64,000 bases of DNA from SKKC01 sp046542845 (GTDB taxonomy: Bacteria > Spirochaetota > Spirochaetia > DSM-27196 > SKKC01). The notes below the pieces were generated by a model. That model saw only the letters and a program-made list of their open reading frames with translations. It did not search any database and was not told the DNA's origin. Below are positions 1 to 7,647 of the stretch, one piece after another. The stretch covers positions 8,451-72,450 of the forward strand of contig JBKHAN010000008.1 of the NCBI GenBank assembly GCA_046542845.1. Direction: 5' to 3'. The position numbers were made by a program, and so were the translations under genes. Numbering within the stretch: the first letter of the stretch is position 1; each line of letters starts with the position of its first letter.

Positions 1-1
1 T

Positions 2-310
2 GTCGCACCGCCCGGTCACAGCGAACACCAGCTCGGGACCACCGTCGACTTCTTCCCGGTCGGTCGCAACTTCGACGGCACGCCGCAGGATCTGTGGTTG
101 AGAGCACACGCGGCCGACTACGGATTCTCGCTCAGTTACCCTTCCGGTCTTGAAGACGTCACGGGCTACCTCTATGAAAGCTGGCACTATCGGTATATCG
201 GTAGCGACGCGGTCGCAATGAAAGACAGTTTCTTCCGTGGCGTGCAGTACTACCTCACCCGTTTTTTTGACGAACACGGCCCGTTTCTGGCACAGGTCTA
301 CCGGCGGTAG
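2..310 (+). CDS. D-alanyl-D-alanine carboxypeptidase, VanY/M15B family (3' part only)
   Basis: Only the C-terminal 102 codons are in the window; the gene enters from the left edge in the frame starting at base 2 and stops with TAG at 308-310. The visible part contains the M15B zinc motif SEHQLGTTVDF (S-x-H-x-x-G-x-x-x-D) and, further on, ESWHYRY, which matches the E-x-W-H catalytic and metal-binding end of the family. These enzymes trim the terminal D-Ala from peptidoglycan stem peptides in the periplasm. The N-terminus, and so any signal peptide or lipobox, cannot be seen. Family assignment is secure; the exact substrate is inferred. Confidence 0.85.
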   Translation, partial: VAPPGHSEHQLGTTVDFFPVGRNFDGTPQDLWLRAHAADYGFSLSYPSGLEDVTGYLYESWHYRYIGSDAVAMKDSFFRGVQYYLTRFFDEHGPFLAQVYRR

Positions 311-327
311 AGCATCCACGCCTCGAA

Positions 328-342
328 TGATATACTTTGGGA
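328..342 (+). promoter_or_regulatory. Extended -10 promoter directly before a leaderless start
   Basis: TGATATACT (TG at 328-329, TATACT at 331-336) is an extended -10 element. It ends 6 bases before the ATG at 343, so transcription is predicted to begin at or next to the A of the start codon. No good -35 hexamer is visible, as is usual for extended -10 promoters. No Shine-Dalgarno sequence at normal spacing precedes the ATG. Confidence 0.55.
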
Positions 343-1650
343 ATGGTTGCACCTGTTCCAGAAACCGTTCACGATCGACTCGCAAAACTCGGCGTACATG
401 TTCCGGAGGTACTTCTCCCCGCACCGGACGTCGATTACCAGACATTTGCCGTGATTGCGTGTGACCAGTTTACGAGTCAAGCCGAATACTGGAAAGACGT
501 CGCAGCGATCGCAGGCGATTCACCATCGGCTCTGCACTGTGTACTGCCGGAAGTATATCTGGACGAACCAGACGTCGCGGAAAGAATCGATGCGGTACAA
601 AAAACCGCTGCGTCGTACGTGGCCGAGGGAATTCTCAAGCCTACAGGTCACGGATTCGTCGTTACGGACCGTACCCTGCCGGACGGCAGCATTCGGCAGG
701 GGCTTGTTCTGGCGATTGATCTTGAGGAGTACGATTTTTCGCCCGGTGCAACATCGCTGGTTCGCGCAACTGAACAGACCATACTCGACCGTCTGCCACC
801 ACGTATCCGCATTCGCGAAGGCGCGGCGATCGAGCTTCCTCATGTCATGATAATGATCGACGACGTGGATAATCTTGTTTTCGGTTATATCGACAGCGTG
901 AAGAAAGAACTGACGCCGCTGTACGATACACCGCTGATGCTCGGTGGCGGGCGAATCAAGGGGCGGTTCCTTGACAGTGCCGGACATTTAGAAGAGCTTG
1001 CGGCACGGCTTGAAAGACTGATATCGCCCGAGCGCTTGCGTGCCCGGTATCACACAGACGTTCCCCTGCTTTTTCCTGTAGGCGACGGTAACCACAGCCT
1101 TGCCGCTGCCCGTACGTACTGGCTTCATCTAAAGAATGCGGGAGCGTCCGTTGAGCACCCTGCACGATACGCGCTGGTTGAGATTGTGAACCTCTACGGA
1201 CAGGGCATGAGCTTCCACCCGATTCACCGTCTGGTTCGAAACGTTACCGAAGCGGACATGAAGCAGGCGCTTGAGATGCGCGGCTTTACGGTACACAGTA
1301 GCCCTTCTTCTACGCCGCCTCCTGGAGCAGTTCGCCTGCACACGTCCAGAGGAACTGACCTTGTCGTCCCCGGCGACAGAGTCGCGCTGCCGGTAGCTTC
1401 GGTTGACGCAGCGCTCGAGCAACTTTCCGGACACCCGGGTACGCTCCGTACCGACTACGTACACGATCTCGACTCAATCGCACAATGGATATCCGAAGAC
1501 GCAATGGTACTGGAAATGCCGGCAATAAACCCTGACGAGATTATTCCCACCGTCGTACGCGACGGCGTCCTGCCGCGAAAAGCCTTTTCCATAGGCACCG
1601 CGCGGGATAAACGATATTACCTTGAAGCACGGAAGATACGACAGAACTGA
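343..1650 (+). CDS. DUF1015 family protein
   Basis: The 435-residue protein matches the DUF1015 family over its whole length. It has an N-terminal region with the family-type ACDQFTSQAEYW segment, a middle acidic MIDDVDNLVFGYID segment, and the characteristic DGNHSLAAA motif near residue 245, corresponding to the DGHHR-type signature of the family. The biochemical function of DUF1015 is not known, though members often sit near serine or amino-acid metabolism genes. The reading frame is open to a TTG at 337, but the -10 hexamer ends at 336, so ATG 343 is preferred. It stands alone between a carboxypeptidase and an exported protein. No signal peptide or membrane helix is visible. Confidence 0.75.
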   Translation: MVAPVPETVHDRLAKLGVHVPEVLLPAPDVDYQTFAVIACDQFTSQAEYWKDVAAIAGDSPSALHCVLPEVYLDEPDVAERIDAVQKTAASYVAEGILKPTGHGFVVTDRTLPDGSIRQGLVLAIDLEEYDFSPGATSLVRATEQTILDRLPPRIRIREGAAIELPHVMIMIDDVDNLVFGYIDSVKKELTPLYDTPLMLGGGRIKGRFLDSAGHLEELAARLERLISPERLRARYHTDVPLLFPVGDGNHSLAAARTYWLHLKNAGASVEHPARYALVEIVNLYGQGMSFHPIHRLVRNVTEADMKQALEMRGFTVHSSPSSTPPPGAVRLHTSRGTDLVVPGDRVALPVASVDAALEQLSGHPGTLRTDYVHDLDSIAQWISEDAMVLEMPAINPDEIIPTVVRDGVLPRKAFSIGTARDKRYYLEARKIRQN

Positions 1651-1667
1651 GGTAAAATTGAAAATCG

Positions 1668-1702
1668 TTGATATTTCGCGTGTTCGCAGTACAATACTGA
1701 GT
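1668..1702 (+). promoter_or_regulatory. Sigma-70-like promoter of a leaderless gene
   Basis: TTGATA (1668-1673), a 16-base spacer, TACAAT (1690-1695) and then 7 bases to ATG 1703. The predicted transcription start coincides with the start codon. No Shine-Dalgarno sequence is present. The promoter supports the ATG at 1703 over the longer open frame that begins at 1622, and the protein then starts with a clean signal peptide. Confidence 0.65.
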
Positions 1703-2608
1703 ATGCATCGAACGTGCCTTGCGGCATTGCTGATTCTGCTTTCTGCCTCACCCGCCCTGATCGCAGACGAGGAGCGACCGGTACTGACGTTCGCCGGCTT
1801 CGTCGCGCGAGAAGGAGACGTTACCGCAGCCGAACTCCGCGTTTTTGAGAACCGCATCATTTCTGTGCTGATCCCCGTCGCTGAAACCAGCGGTTTCAGC
1901 GTAACCATTCCTCGAAACAGAGGGGAAATACTCGAGCGGGTCCTTGAATCGGCAGAAGGACTGTCCACAGAGCTCGCCCGCGACATTAGCGCAGATTATA
2001 TTATCGTCGGTGAGATAAACCGCATCGACGGCATGCTGTTCGTGGACGTCCGGAGTGTATTCGTTGATACCATGGAAATCGCCTCGTTGTTCTCGCGCGA
2101 GTTTGCGGGTTTTTCCGCGGCACTGGGTTCCGCTCGGGAAATGGTGGCAACGCTTGTTGAGTCTTCCTCCGATATCACCAGAAATCCTGCCGCACCGCAG
2201 GCGGAAACCCGCGAGGAAGTCCGCAGTCAGCTATCCCTCGACGACATTGCCGGCGTCTGGAATGGTGACCGCGGGCTTGGTATCGTTGAAATCAATAACG
2301 ACGGGAGCGGTACAGCGTACCTGAACGGGTCGGGAAGCATGAGAATATCGGTCACCATCGACGATAACCGAGTCGTTGTGCGCCAGGACGAACCGAACGC
2401 CCCGAAGATGTACATGACGGTTTTCCCCTACACGGTCGCAGTGCAGATCGTCGATATTGCGCGCCCTATGCGCTGGGTCTTTACCCTGAATCAGGACGGG
2501 AACACGCTTTCGGGCGTAAAGGACACGACGTTCTTTCAGGTGGATCGCGGCAGGGTCGTATGGGCAGATAACACGTATTCGCGCGAAGCAATCTGGACTC
2601 GACGCTGA
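1703..2608 (+). CDS. Exported protein, TolB/CsgG-like N-terminal domain plus beta-rich C-terminal domain
   Basis: The 301-residue protein begins with a typical Sec signal peptide (MHRTCLAALLILLSASPALI, cleavage probably near residue 22), so it is periplasmic or surface exposed. There is no lipobox cysteine. Residues about 30-150 resemble TolB-N/CsgG-type lipoprotein domains, including ISADYIIVGEINRIDG followed by a segment of the 'v-d-v-x-T' type. Residues about 185-301 form a beta-rich module (DDIAGVWNG, GSGTAYLNGSGSMRIS) of the kind seen in small lipocalin-like domains. Function is unknown; a role in envelope assembly or regulation of penicillin-binding proteins is only a guess. It converges on the FtsB-like gene with a 20-base gap. 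Confidence 0.6.
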   Translation: MHRTCLAALLILLSASPALIADEERPVLTFAGFVAREGDVTAAELRVFENRIISVLIPVAETSGFSVTIPRNRGEILERVLESAEGLSTELARDISADYIIVGEINRIDGMLFVDVRSVFVDTMEIASLFSREFAGFSAALGSAREMVATLVESSSDITRNPAAPQAETREEVRSQLSLDDIAGVWNGDRGLGIVEINNDGSGTAYLNGSGSMRISVTIDDNRVVVRQDEPNAPKMYMTVFPYTVAVQIVDIARPMRWVFTLNQDGNTLSGVKDTTFFQVDRGRVVWADNTYSREAIWTRR

Positions 2609-2628
2609 CGTCTTCCGGTTTTTACGTC

Positions 2629-3111
2629 TTAAGCCGCTTCACGTTGTGCCGATGCGTTTTTCTTCCCTGCTGCGGCACGGCTCGACGGTCCCGCTTCCGA
2701 GGACAAAACAGTTAACAGTCCAAAGATTCCTATACCGATAACCGCTGCTGTGATACGCAGCAATGAACGATTATCTTCGAAGGTAATATCTGTGTACACA
2801 AGACCTCCCGGACTGACCGGTTCAGTTACATCGACCTGGGAGTCCATAACAAGGCGACGTTCGCTGGATGAAAAAAAGCCAAGCGAACGTGCATAGACAC
2901 GCAGCAGCTCTCTGTCCCGCTGCAGATCGACAATGCGGTCCTCAAGCCCAGCGTTTGTCTCGCGAAGGGCCTGTACGTTTGCGCCAATGCGGTCCCGGTA
3001 TGCCTGCAATTGCTGTTCGTTCTGTACCCCTGCGCTTCCGAAAACCAGGGTCAGAGACAGATAGATGCACGCGGCACTCAACGTCGCTATAAACAGATGT
3101 AGTTTGACCAT
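2629..3111 (-). CDS. FtsB/DivIC-like septum formation initiator protein with a second C-terminal helix
   Basis: 160 residues. There is an N-terminal membrane helix (residues about 5-25), then a coiled coil (about 30-75, with ALRETNAGLEDRIVDLQRD), then VYARSLGFFSSSERRLVM, which matches the conserved segment after the coil in FtsB/DivIC. FtsB forms the FtsQLB complex that activates septal peptidoglycan synthesis. Unusually, a second hydrophobic helix lies at about 118-138 (ITAAVIGIGIFGLLTVLSS) and is followed by a basic tail, which would bring the C-terminus back to the cytoplasm. A Shine-Dalgarno sequence (AAGGTAA) precedes the ATG. The assignment rests on topology and the short motif, not on an active site. 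Confidence 0.65.
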   Translation of the reverse strand: MVKLHLFIATLSAACIYLSLTLVFGSAGVQNEQQLQAYRDRIGANVQALRETNAGLEDRIVDLQRDRELLRVYARSLGFFSSSERRLVMDSQVDVTEPVSPGGLVYTDITFEDNRSLLRITAAVIGIGIFGLLTVLSSEAGPSSRAAAGKKNASAQREAA

Positions 3112-3188
3112 GATGTTACCTTGTCTGATTAACGGTCCCGAAGCGCTCTGTATTTAGCTGTCGGGCAAATCTAAGAGAGGTCGATTTG

Positions 3189-3218
3189 TTGACAGCTGTT
3201 TAAGCGCCGTCGTACAGT
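3189..3218 (+). promoter_or_regulatory. Promoter upstream of the acidic-protein operon
   Basis: TTGACA (3189-3194), an 18-base spacer, TACAGT (3213-3218). The predicted start is near 3225, giving a leader of about 85 bases before ATG 3310, in contrast to the leaderless genes nearby. The leader ends with AGGAG at 3295-3299. The rest of the 3112-3309 intergenic region shows no gene. Confidence 0.55.
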
Positions 3219-3309
3219 AAAGTCGGTGTTTAAGACACATTAGATACTGCCGATATCTTCCTACAGAGAGTCTTGAAATTTGCGATCGTAGGGTGCAGGA
3301 GCATGGTTA

Positions 3310-5124
3310 ATGTCCGCTGAAGAAGAAAAAAAAGAATTTGCATTCGAGTCAGACGATTCCGAAAGTTCAGAGCTGGACGAATACGGCGTCTGGGTAAAGT
3401 CTGGCCCGGAAGATGTCGAATCCGATTCGGACAATGACGAATCGGTAGAAGACCTTGCTCTTGAAGACGTGCAAAACGATGCGAGTTTCGATTCGATGGA
3501 TCTGGAGTCAGAATCGTTCGACGACGACTTCCCTACTCTATCGGGCGAGACATTAGTCCCCGATGGCGGGTTTGACGACACAGAACTCTCCGACGACGAC
3601 GTGCCCGAAGACATACCCGAAGACGAGTCTGAAGACGCGGAAATGGTTGGTTCAGAACCTTCAGAGGAAATGTCTTTTTCTATGGATGACGACGAGGTCT
3701 TTCCGGAAAGCGAGTCCGAGCTGACCGCCGAGGAAGAAGCACTGCTTTCCGAACTCGAAAATGACGAGTACGACGAATCAACAGATTCCGAAGCAACGAG
3801 CGAAACTGACGAAACAGACGTCGCCGAGACATCAACGCATGAACTCGGTTCGGACGATTTCGAACTCGACGACCTCGAAATGGACATTGACCTCGACGAC
3901 GAAGACGACGAGAACAACTCCGATGATTTCGCCCTTGGAGACAGCGACGACTTTGACGACGTGGAAGCGGTTACCCGGGATCTGACCTCCGACGCTGACG
4001 AAAGCGAACAGCACGCTGAGACTCGAATCGAGCCGGAACCTACCGCCGAGCCGACGATCAGCAATCCTATTACGCAGGACGCCCTTGAAAAGATAGAGGG
4101 CGAGCTGAGCGGGATCCGCAATGAAATAGCAGCATTGAAATCCGAGCTGTCCGAACTTTACGGACTTCGGGAAGCGGCCAGGCAGTCCGGCCTCTCGCCG
4201 GAAGGCGCAGAAGATGCGGACGTGCTTGATGACGTCGACGTCCCCGAACAGAATTCGGAGGATTTTTTCCCGGAAGATGAAGAAGGTGGCGGTTTCTTCG
4301 ACGACGATGGAGACGAGACCATCGCCCTGACCGGCGATGAACTCGACAACATCCTCAGCACGGCCGAGTTCACCGAAGAAGCAGGACAACCGAGTGAATT
4401 CGAGGACGAATCGACGTTTGAAGCATCCCTGGAAAACGTATCGTCCGAAGAACCCCACCCCGCCGATGCTCCCGATACCGAAGACGAGGCGGATGTATGG
4501 ACCGAATTGGCCGCGGGCGACTCGGAACCGGTCGATGTCGACGAGCAGGACGACCTTTTGCAGGAACCCGATGCCGACGAAGGTGAAATCGCGTTCGACG
4601 ACGAAAATGAAGACTCCTCGTTCGACGAGAGCACCGTTACGATCGGAAGCGACATCGATGTTCAGAACGAGTTCGATTCGCCGGTGAGCGAAATAGATCT
4701 CGAAGCCGACGAGTACGAACTGACCATCGAGGATGATACAGACGAAGAATCGGAAACGAACGAAGAGATCGACGCGCTGGCAAATATGGATATCGAAAGC
4801 GAACTTGCCGATATCGACGAACTGACCGACGAGGAAGACACATCGACTGATTTCATGACTGGAAGCGATGATTCGGCTCCGGAGGGCAATGATTTGCAGG
4901 AACCGGAACCCGAAATCGAGGCACCTGTTTCCGAGCTTTCGGAGGAGAACACTCGTAACGTCGACGACATACCCAGCGACATAAGAGAGGAAATCCGGGC
5001 GGTGCTGACGTACATGGACCAGCTGCTCGAATCACTCCCCGAAGAAAAAATCAAAGAGTTTGCCGAGTCGGAACACTTCGAAGTGTACAAGCGGCTGTTT
5101 GAGGAACTTGACCTGGAGCCCTGA
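3310..5124 (+). CDS. Highly acidic Asp/Glu/Ser-rich protein with short coiled coil
   Basis: The 604-residue protein is dominated by Asp, Glu and Ser and must have a very low isoelectric point. Most of it looks disordered and low in complexity. Two parts stand out: a coiled-coil segment around residues 255-295 (LEKIEGELSGIRNEIAALKS) and an ordered C-terminal 50 residues (SDIREEIRAVLTYMDQLLE, then EHFEVYKRLFEEL). No signal peptide or membrane helix is present, so it should be cytoplasmic. It is the first gene of a tightly coupled operon with a hypothetical protein and two Maf-like proteins, and its TGA overlaps the next ATG by one base. I do not recognise a function; a scaffold for the Maf proteins or motility factors is speculation. 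ATG 3310 is chosen because the ATG at 3303 runs into a stop. Confidence 0.75.
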   Translation: MSAEEEKKEFAFESDDSESSELDEYGVWVKSGPEDVESDSDNDESVEDLALEDVQNDASFDSMDLESESFDDDFPTLSGETLVPDGGFDDTELSDDDVPEDIPEDESEDAEMVGSEPSEEMSFSMDDDEVFPESESELTAEEEALLSELENDEYDESTDSEATSETDETDVAETSTHELGSDDFELDDLEMDIDLDDEDDENNSDDFALGDSDDFDDVEAVTRDLTSDADESEQHAETRIEPEPTAEPTISNPITQDALEKIEGELSGIRNEIAALKSELSELYGLREAARQSGLSPEGAEDADVLDDVDVPEQNSEDFFPEDEEGGGFFDDDGDETIALTGDELDNILSTAEFTEEAGQPSEFEDESTFEASLENVSSEEPHPADAPDTEDEADVWTELAAGDSEPVDVDEQDDLLQEPDADEGEIAFDDENEDSSFDESTVTIGSDIDVQNEFDSPVSEIDLEADEYELTIEDDTDEESETNEEIDALANMDIESELADIDELTDEEDTSTDFMTGSDDSAPEGNDLQEPEPEIEAPVSELSEENTRNVDDIPSDIREEIRAVLTYMDQLLESLPEEKIKEFAESEHFEVYKRLFEELDLEP

Positions 5125-6215
5125 TGGGTTTAATGAACAGGGTACTTCACAACCCGACGTATCAGCGCGAAGCACAGGACGAGCATACGGTATCTGACAC
5201 CGTAGCGGTACTAGATACCACGCAGGTCGACCCCACACCCTCTCGCAGCAACACGCCTTTGGGAGTATCGGACTATGGTCCTGTACCCGATGAGCCGGCA
5301 CGGCGGTTTGACTATGCGATCGACGCAATGGAGAGGACTCCCGCGGGCATCGGCTTTCCCGGAGCCATATTCCAGCTCCTCGTTCACACACTCGAGATTA
5401 CCTCCGGCGCTCTGCTGATTCGGGATGTCGAAGACAGCCGATACAAGGTGTGGGCTTCATGCGGCCTTGATCCCACGACACGAGGACGCATGATCATGAA
5501 GCGCCGCACGATCGATGCGCTCGTTCCCGATCGCGTGGCGTACCTCGACGAGACGGACCGCTCGCGCCTAGGGCAGTATCTTTCGGTGCGCGAGAGAAGC
5601 ATGCAGGAGCCGGTATTGCTATGCCGATTTCAGTCACAGGCGCGCCTGTGTGGACTGCTTGTCATTTTTCGAAGCGAACAGCTTTTCAAGGAATCCTGGA
5701 ACGCAGAGCTTTTACTTGCGGCCCTCAGCGAGCCGGTCGCCCATAAAATCGGCGCCTATCGGGAAACGCCGCTGCAACACATGATACATCCGCTCATCCT
5801 CGACAGAAGGGATTTCAGTCGCAGCGTGCAGACGACGGCGCGGCGACTGATTTCGTCTCCACACGGACTGGTATGTATCCGTATCGGGCTCAACAGCATA
5901 GCCGACGCAATCGTATCGGTTCTGCCCTTCGCAGACCCCTATCACGTCACTCGCGACGTCCGTCTGATTGCTGCGTCGTTTTTCGCAGCCGCTGGAGATG
6001 TTACCGTTATCGAACCGGATTCACTCATAGCCGCGGTTACCATGCCGGCGGCTGAACACGGGGAACTGCTTATTGAGCAGCTGAGTGGTCGACTCGGAGC
6101 ACTTTTACCTGAGTTACCCGACACGTACACCGTTGACGCGCTCGTGCGCCAGTGGCCTGTTGACTCCGAGGACGTAACCGCGCTTCTCGAGATTCTTTTC
6201 GAACGACGTGATTGA
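5124..6215 (+). CDS. Hypothetical protein, possible GAF-like fold
   Basis: 363 residues, unrecognised. The start codon overlaps the stop of the acidic protein (TGATG) and has GGAG about 7 bases upstream, indicating translational coupling. The first 60 residues look unstructured. Residues about 75-215 alternate hydrophobic strands and helices (GALLIRDVEDSRYKVWASCG, CGLLVIFRSEQLFKESW) in a pattern reminiscent of a GAF sensory domain, and the C-terminal half holds a second alpha/beta region. There are no obvious catalytic motifs, signal peptide or membrane helices. Its end overlaps the next gene by 8 bases. Being locked into the acidic-protein/Maf operon suggests a common task. Confidence 0.7.
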   Translation: MGLMNRVLHNPTYQREAQDEHTVSDTVAVLDTTQVDPTPSRSNTPLGVSDYGPVPDEPARRFDYAIDAMERTPAGIGFPGAIFQLLVHTLEITSGALLIRDVEDSRYKVWASCGLDPTTRGRMIMKRRTIDALVPDRVAYLDETDRSRLGQYLSVRERSMQEPVLLCRFQSQARLCGLLVIFRSEQLFKESWNAELLLAALSEPVAHKIGAYRETPLQHMIHPLILDRRDFSRSVQTTARRLISSPHGLVCIRIGLNSIADAIVSVLPFADPYHVTRDVRLIAASFFAAAGDVTVIEPDSLIAAVTMPAAEHGELLIEQLSGRLGALLPELPDTYTVDALVRQWPVDSEDVTALLEILFERRD

Positions 6216-7647
6216 GTTCATCGAAACCCGCGATGGCTGCGCTTCCGTCTCCGTCGATTCAGTGCTCCTGTATTCACGCTACAGCCCGAAGAAGCAAATA
6301 CATCGCTTTCTGCTCGACGAAGATCTGTCGGATTGCGACCTGCTGTACATCGTCAGCGATGGTCTTGGAATCCTCGAGTCTATGGTCCGGGAGCTGGCAC
6401 CGCATGTATCACCTGTATCGATCGTTCTGAGTCCCGACATTCACGCCTTATCTGAAGCCCATTTCGAACACCCGACCTGGGTGTACGGGAATAATACCCC
6501 GCTCGTACCGTTCCTGCGAAAACATACCACAGGCGTGAAGAGCGGAGTCGGTCGCATTCTTGTATGGGAGCCTGCTGCGAGAATGTTTGTTCATGCCTTT
6601 CGGACCGTGAAGCCCATGATCGAGTCGCACCTCAGACGGGAAGCACACAGCCAACTGACTACCCGGACATTCGGGCCACGCTGGTTACGAAATATCCTGC
6701 GGAACACTCGTTCGGTTCCCTCAAGCGTTATCATAGATTCGCTCACAAAAACCTCGCGACCCGTCGTTCTTTTGATTCCGGGACCGAACGCGGAGCAGTG
6801 TCTTGATCTGATCGCGGAGTTCAGGGAGCGGGTCGTGCTTATAACCGTTTCATCGGCGTTATCCACGCTTCAGGCGAGCAGGCTTGTGCCGGACCTCGTC
6901 GTTCATACGGATCCGGGTTTCTACTCCAGTCTTCACTTTCCACCCGGACTGCCGCCGGGCGCCGCGGTTCTGTGCATGCCGCTGACCGCCGGAAGCCCCG
7001 GCCTTCGGTTTCACCGCTGGTTTCCGTTCAGCAACGGACTGCTGGCAGAGTCCGACGCACTGGCAGAACTCGGGATACCCGAGCGGATCATACCTGAGGC
7101 AGGAACGGTAACGGCTACTGCCCTCCGCATCGCAGACACGATACGCACAGGTTCGCTCTACGTATGCGGGCTCGACCTCTGCTTTCGTGACGTACGCTCA
7201 CACGCTCGTGGTCATGGTTTCGAACAGTGGATACACTCCCGCACGAATCGGTTTGGGCCGGTGGAGGGCAATTATCTCTCGAGAGCGGCCGACACGATCC
7301 CCGGCGCCAAAGGTTGCCGCTACGCCGCGAATCTCAACGTCTATGCGTCCTGGATACGCGACTACGTGGCGGGCAAAGAGGCGGTGTTTCGTGTAAACGC
7401 CTCGCCTGTTGACCTGGGTATGGTCCGTCTGAATGTGCGCGAGTTTCGATTACACCTTGAACAGTCCGCAGGCGCGACATGCGATGCAGCCTACACGGCC
7501 TCCCTGCAACAGGCCGATCGTCTGTTTCCGGAACACGCGTCGCGGCGTTTACTCGAACGCTGGAAAGAGCTTCTCAACGAGCATTCACCGTCCAGCGAGC
7601 TTTCCCTGGAGCTGCGGCAGCTTCTGGGCACACGGGGTCTGACGTGA
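6208..7647 (+). CDS. MptE-like / motility accessory factor (Maf, DUF115) protein, first copy
   Basis: 479 residues. The central region carries the DUF115 signature: VVLLIPGPNAEQ (family AGPS-type loop) followed by RLVPDLVVHTDPGFYS, matching the 'gi-P-D-x-v-v-x-x-D' element. DUF115 proteins are related to 6-hydroxymethylpterin diphosphokinase MptE and, in flagellated bacteria, to Maf glycosyltransferases that modify flagellin. A spirochaetal copy could therefore act on periplasmic flagellar protein, but the donor sugar and target are unknown. The start is GTG 6208, overlapping the upstream gene by 8 bases. The stop overlaps the second Maf copy by 4 bases (GTGA). Confidence 0.75.
   Translation: MIEFIETRDGCASVSVDSVLLYSRYSPKKQIHRFLLDEDLSDCDLLYIVSDGLGILESMVRELAPHVSPVSIVLSPDIHALSEAHFEHPTWVYGNNTPLVPFLRKHTTGVKSGVGRILVWEPAARMFVHAFRTVKPMIESHLRREAHSQLTTRTFGPRWLRNILRNTRSVPSSVIIDSLTKTSRPVVLLIPGPNAEQCLDLIAEFRERVVLITVSSALSTLQASRLVPDLVVHTDPGFYSSLHFPPGLPPGAAVLCMPLTAGSPGLRFHRWFPFSNGLLAESDALAELGIPERIIPEAGTVTATALRIADTIRTGSLYVCGLDLCFRDVRSHARGHGFEQWIHSRTNRFGPVEGNYLSRAADTIPGAKGCRYAANLNVYASWIRDYVAGKEAVFRVNASPVDLGMVRLNVREFRLHLEQSAGATCDAAYTASLQQADRLFPEHASRRLLERWKELLNEHSPSSELSLELRQLLGTRGLT

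Noticed and set aside
3261..4121. Serine-rich minus-strand open frame opposite the acidic protein
   Set aside because: GAx/TCx codon complementarity makes the antisense of an Asp/Glu-rich gene Ser/Val-rich; no start signal or independent support.
3350..5000. Repetitive GACGA/GAAGA trinucleotide pattern suggestive of a repeat array
   Set aside because: It is codon bias of Asp and Glu in a low-complexity protein; no fixed period or spacer as in CRISPR or VNTR.
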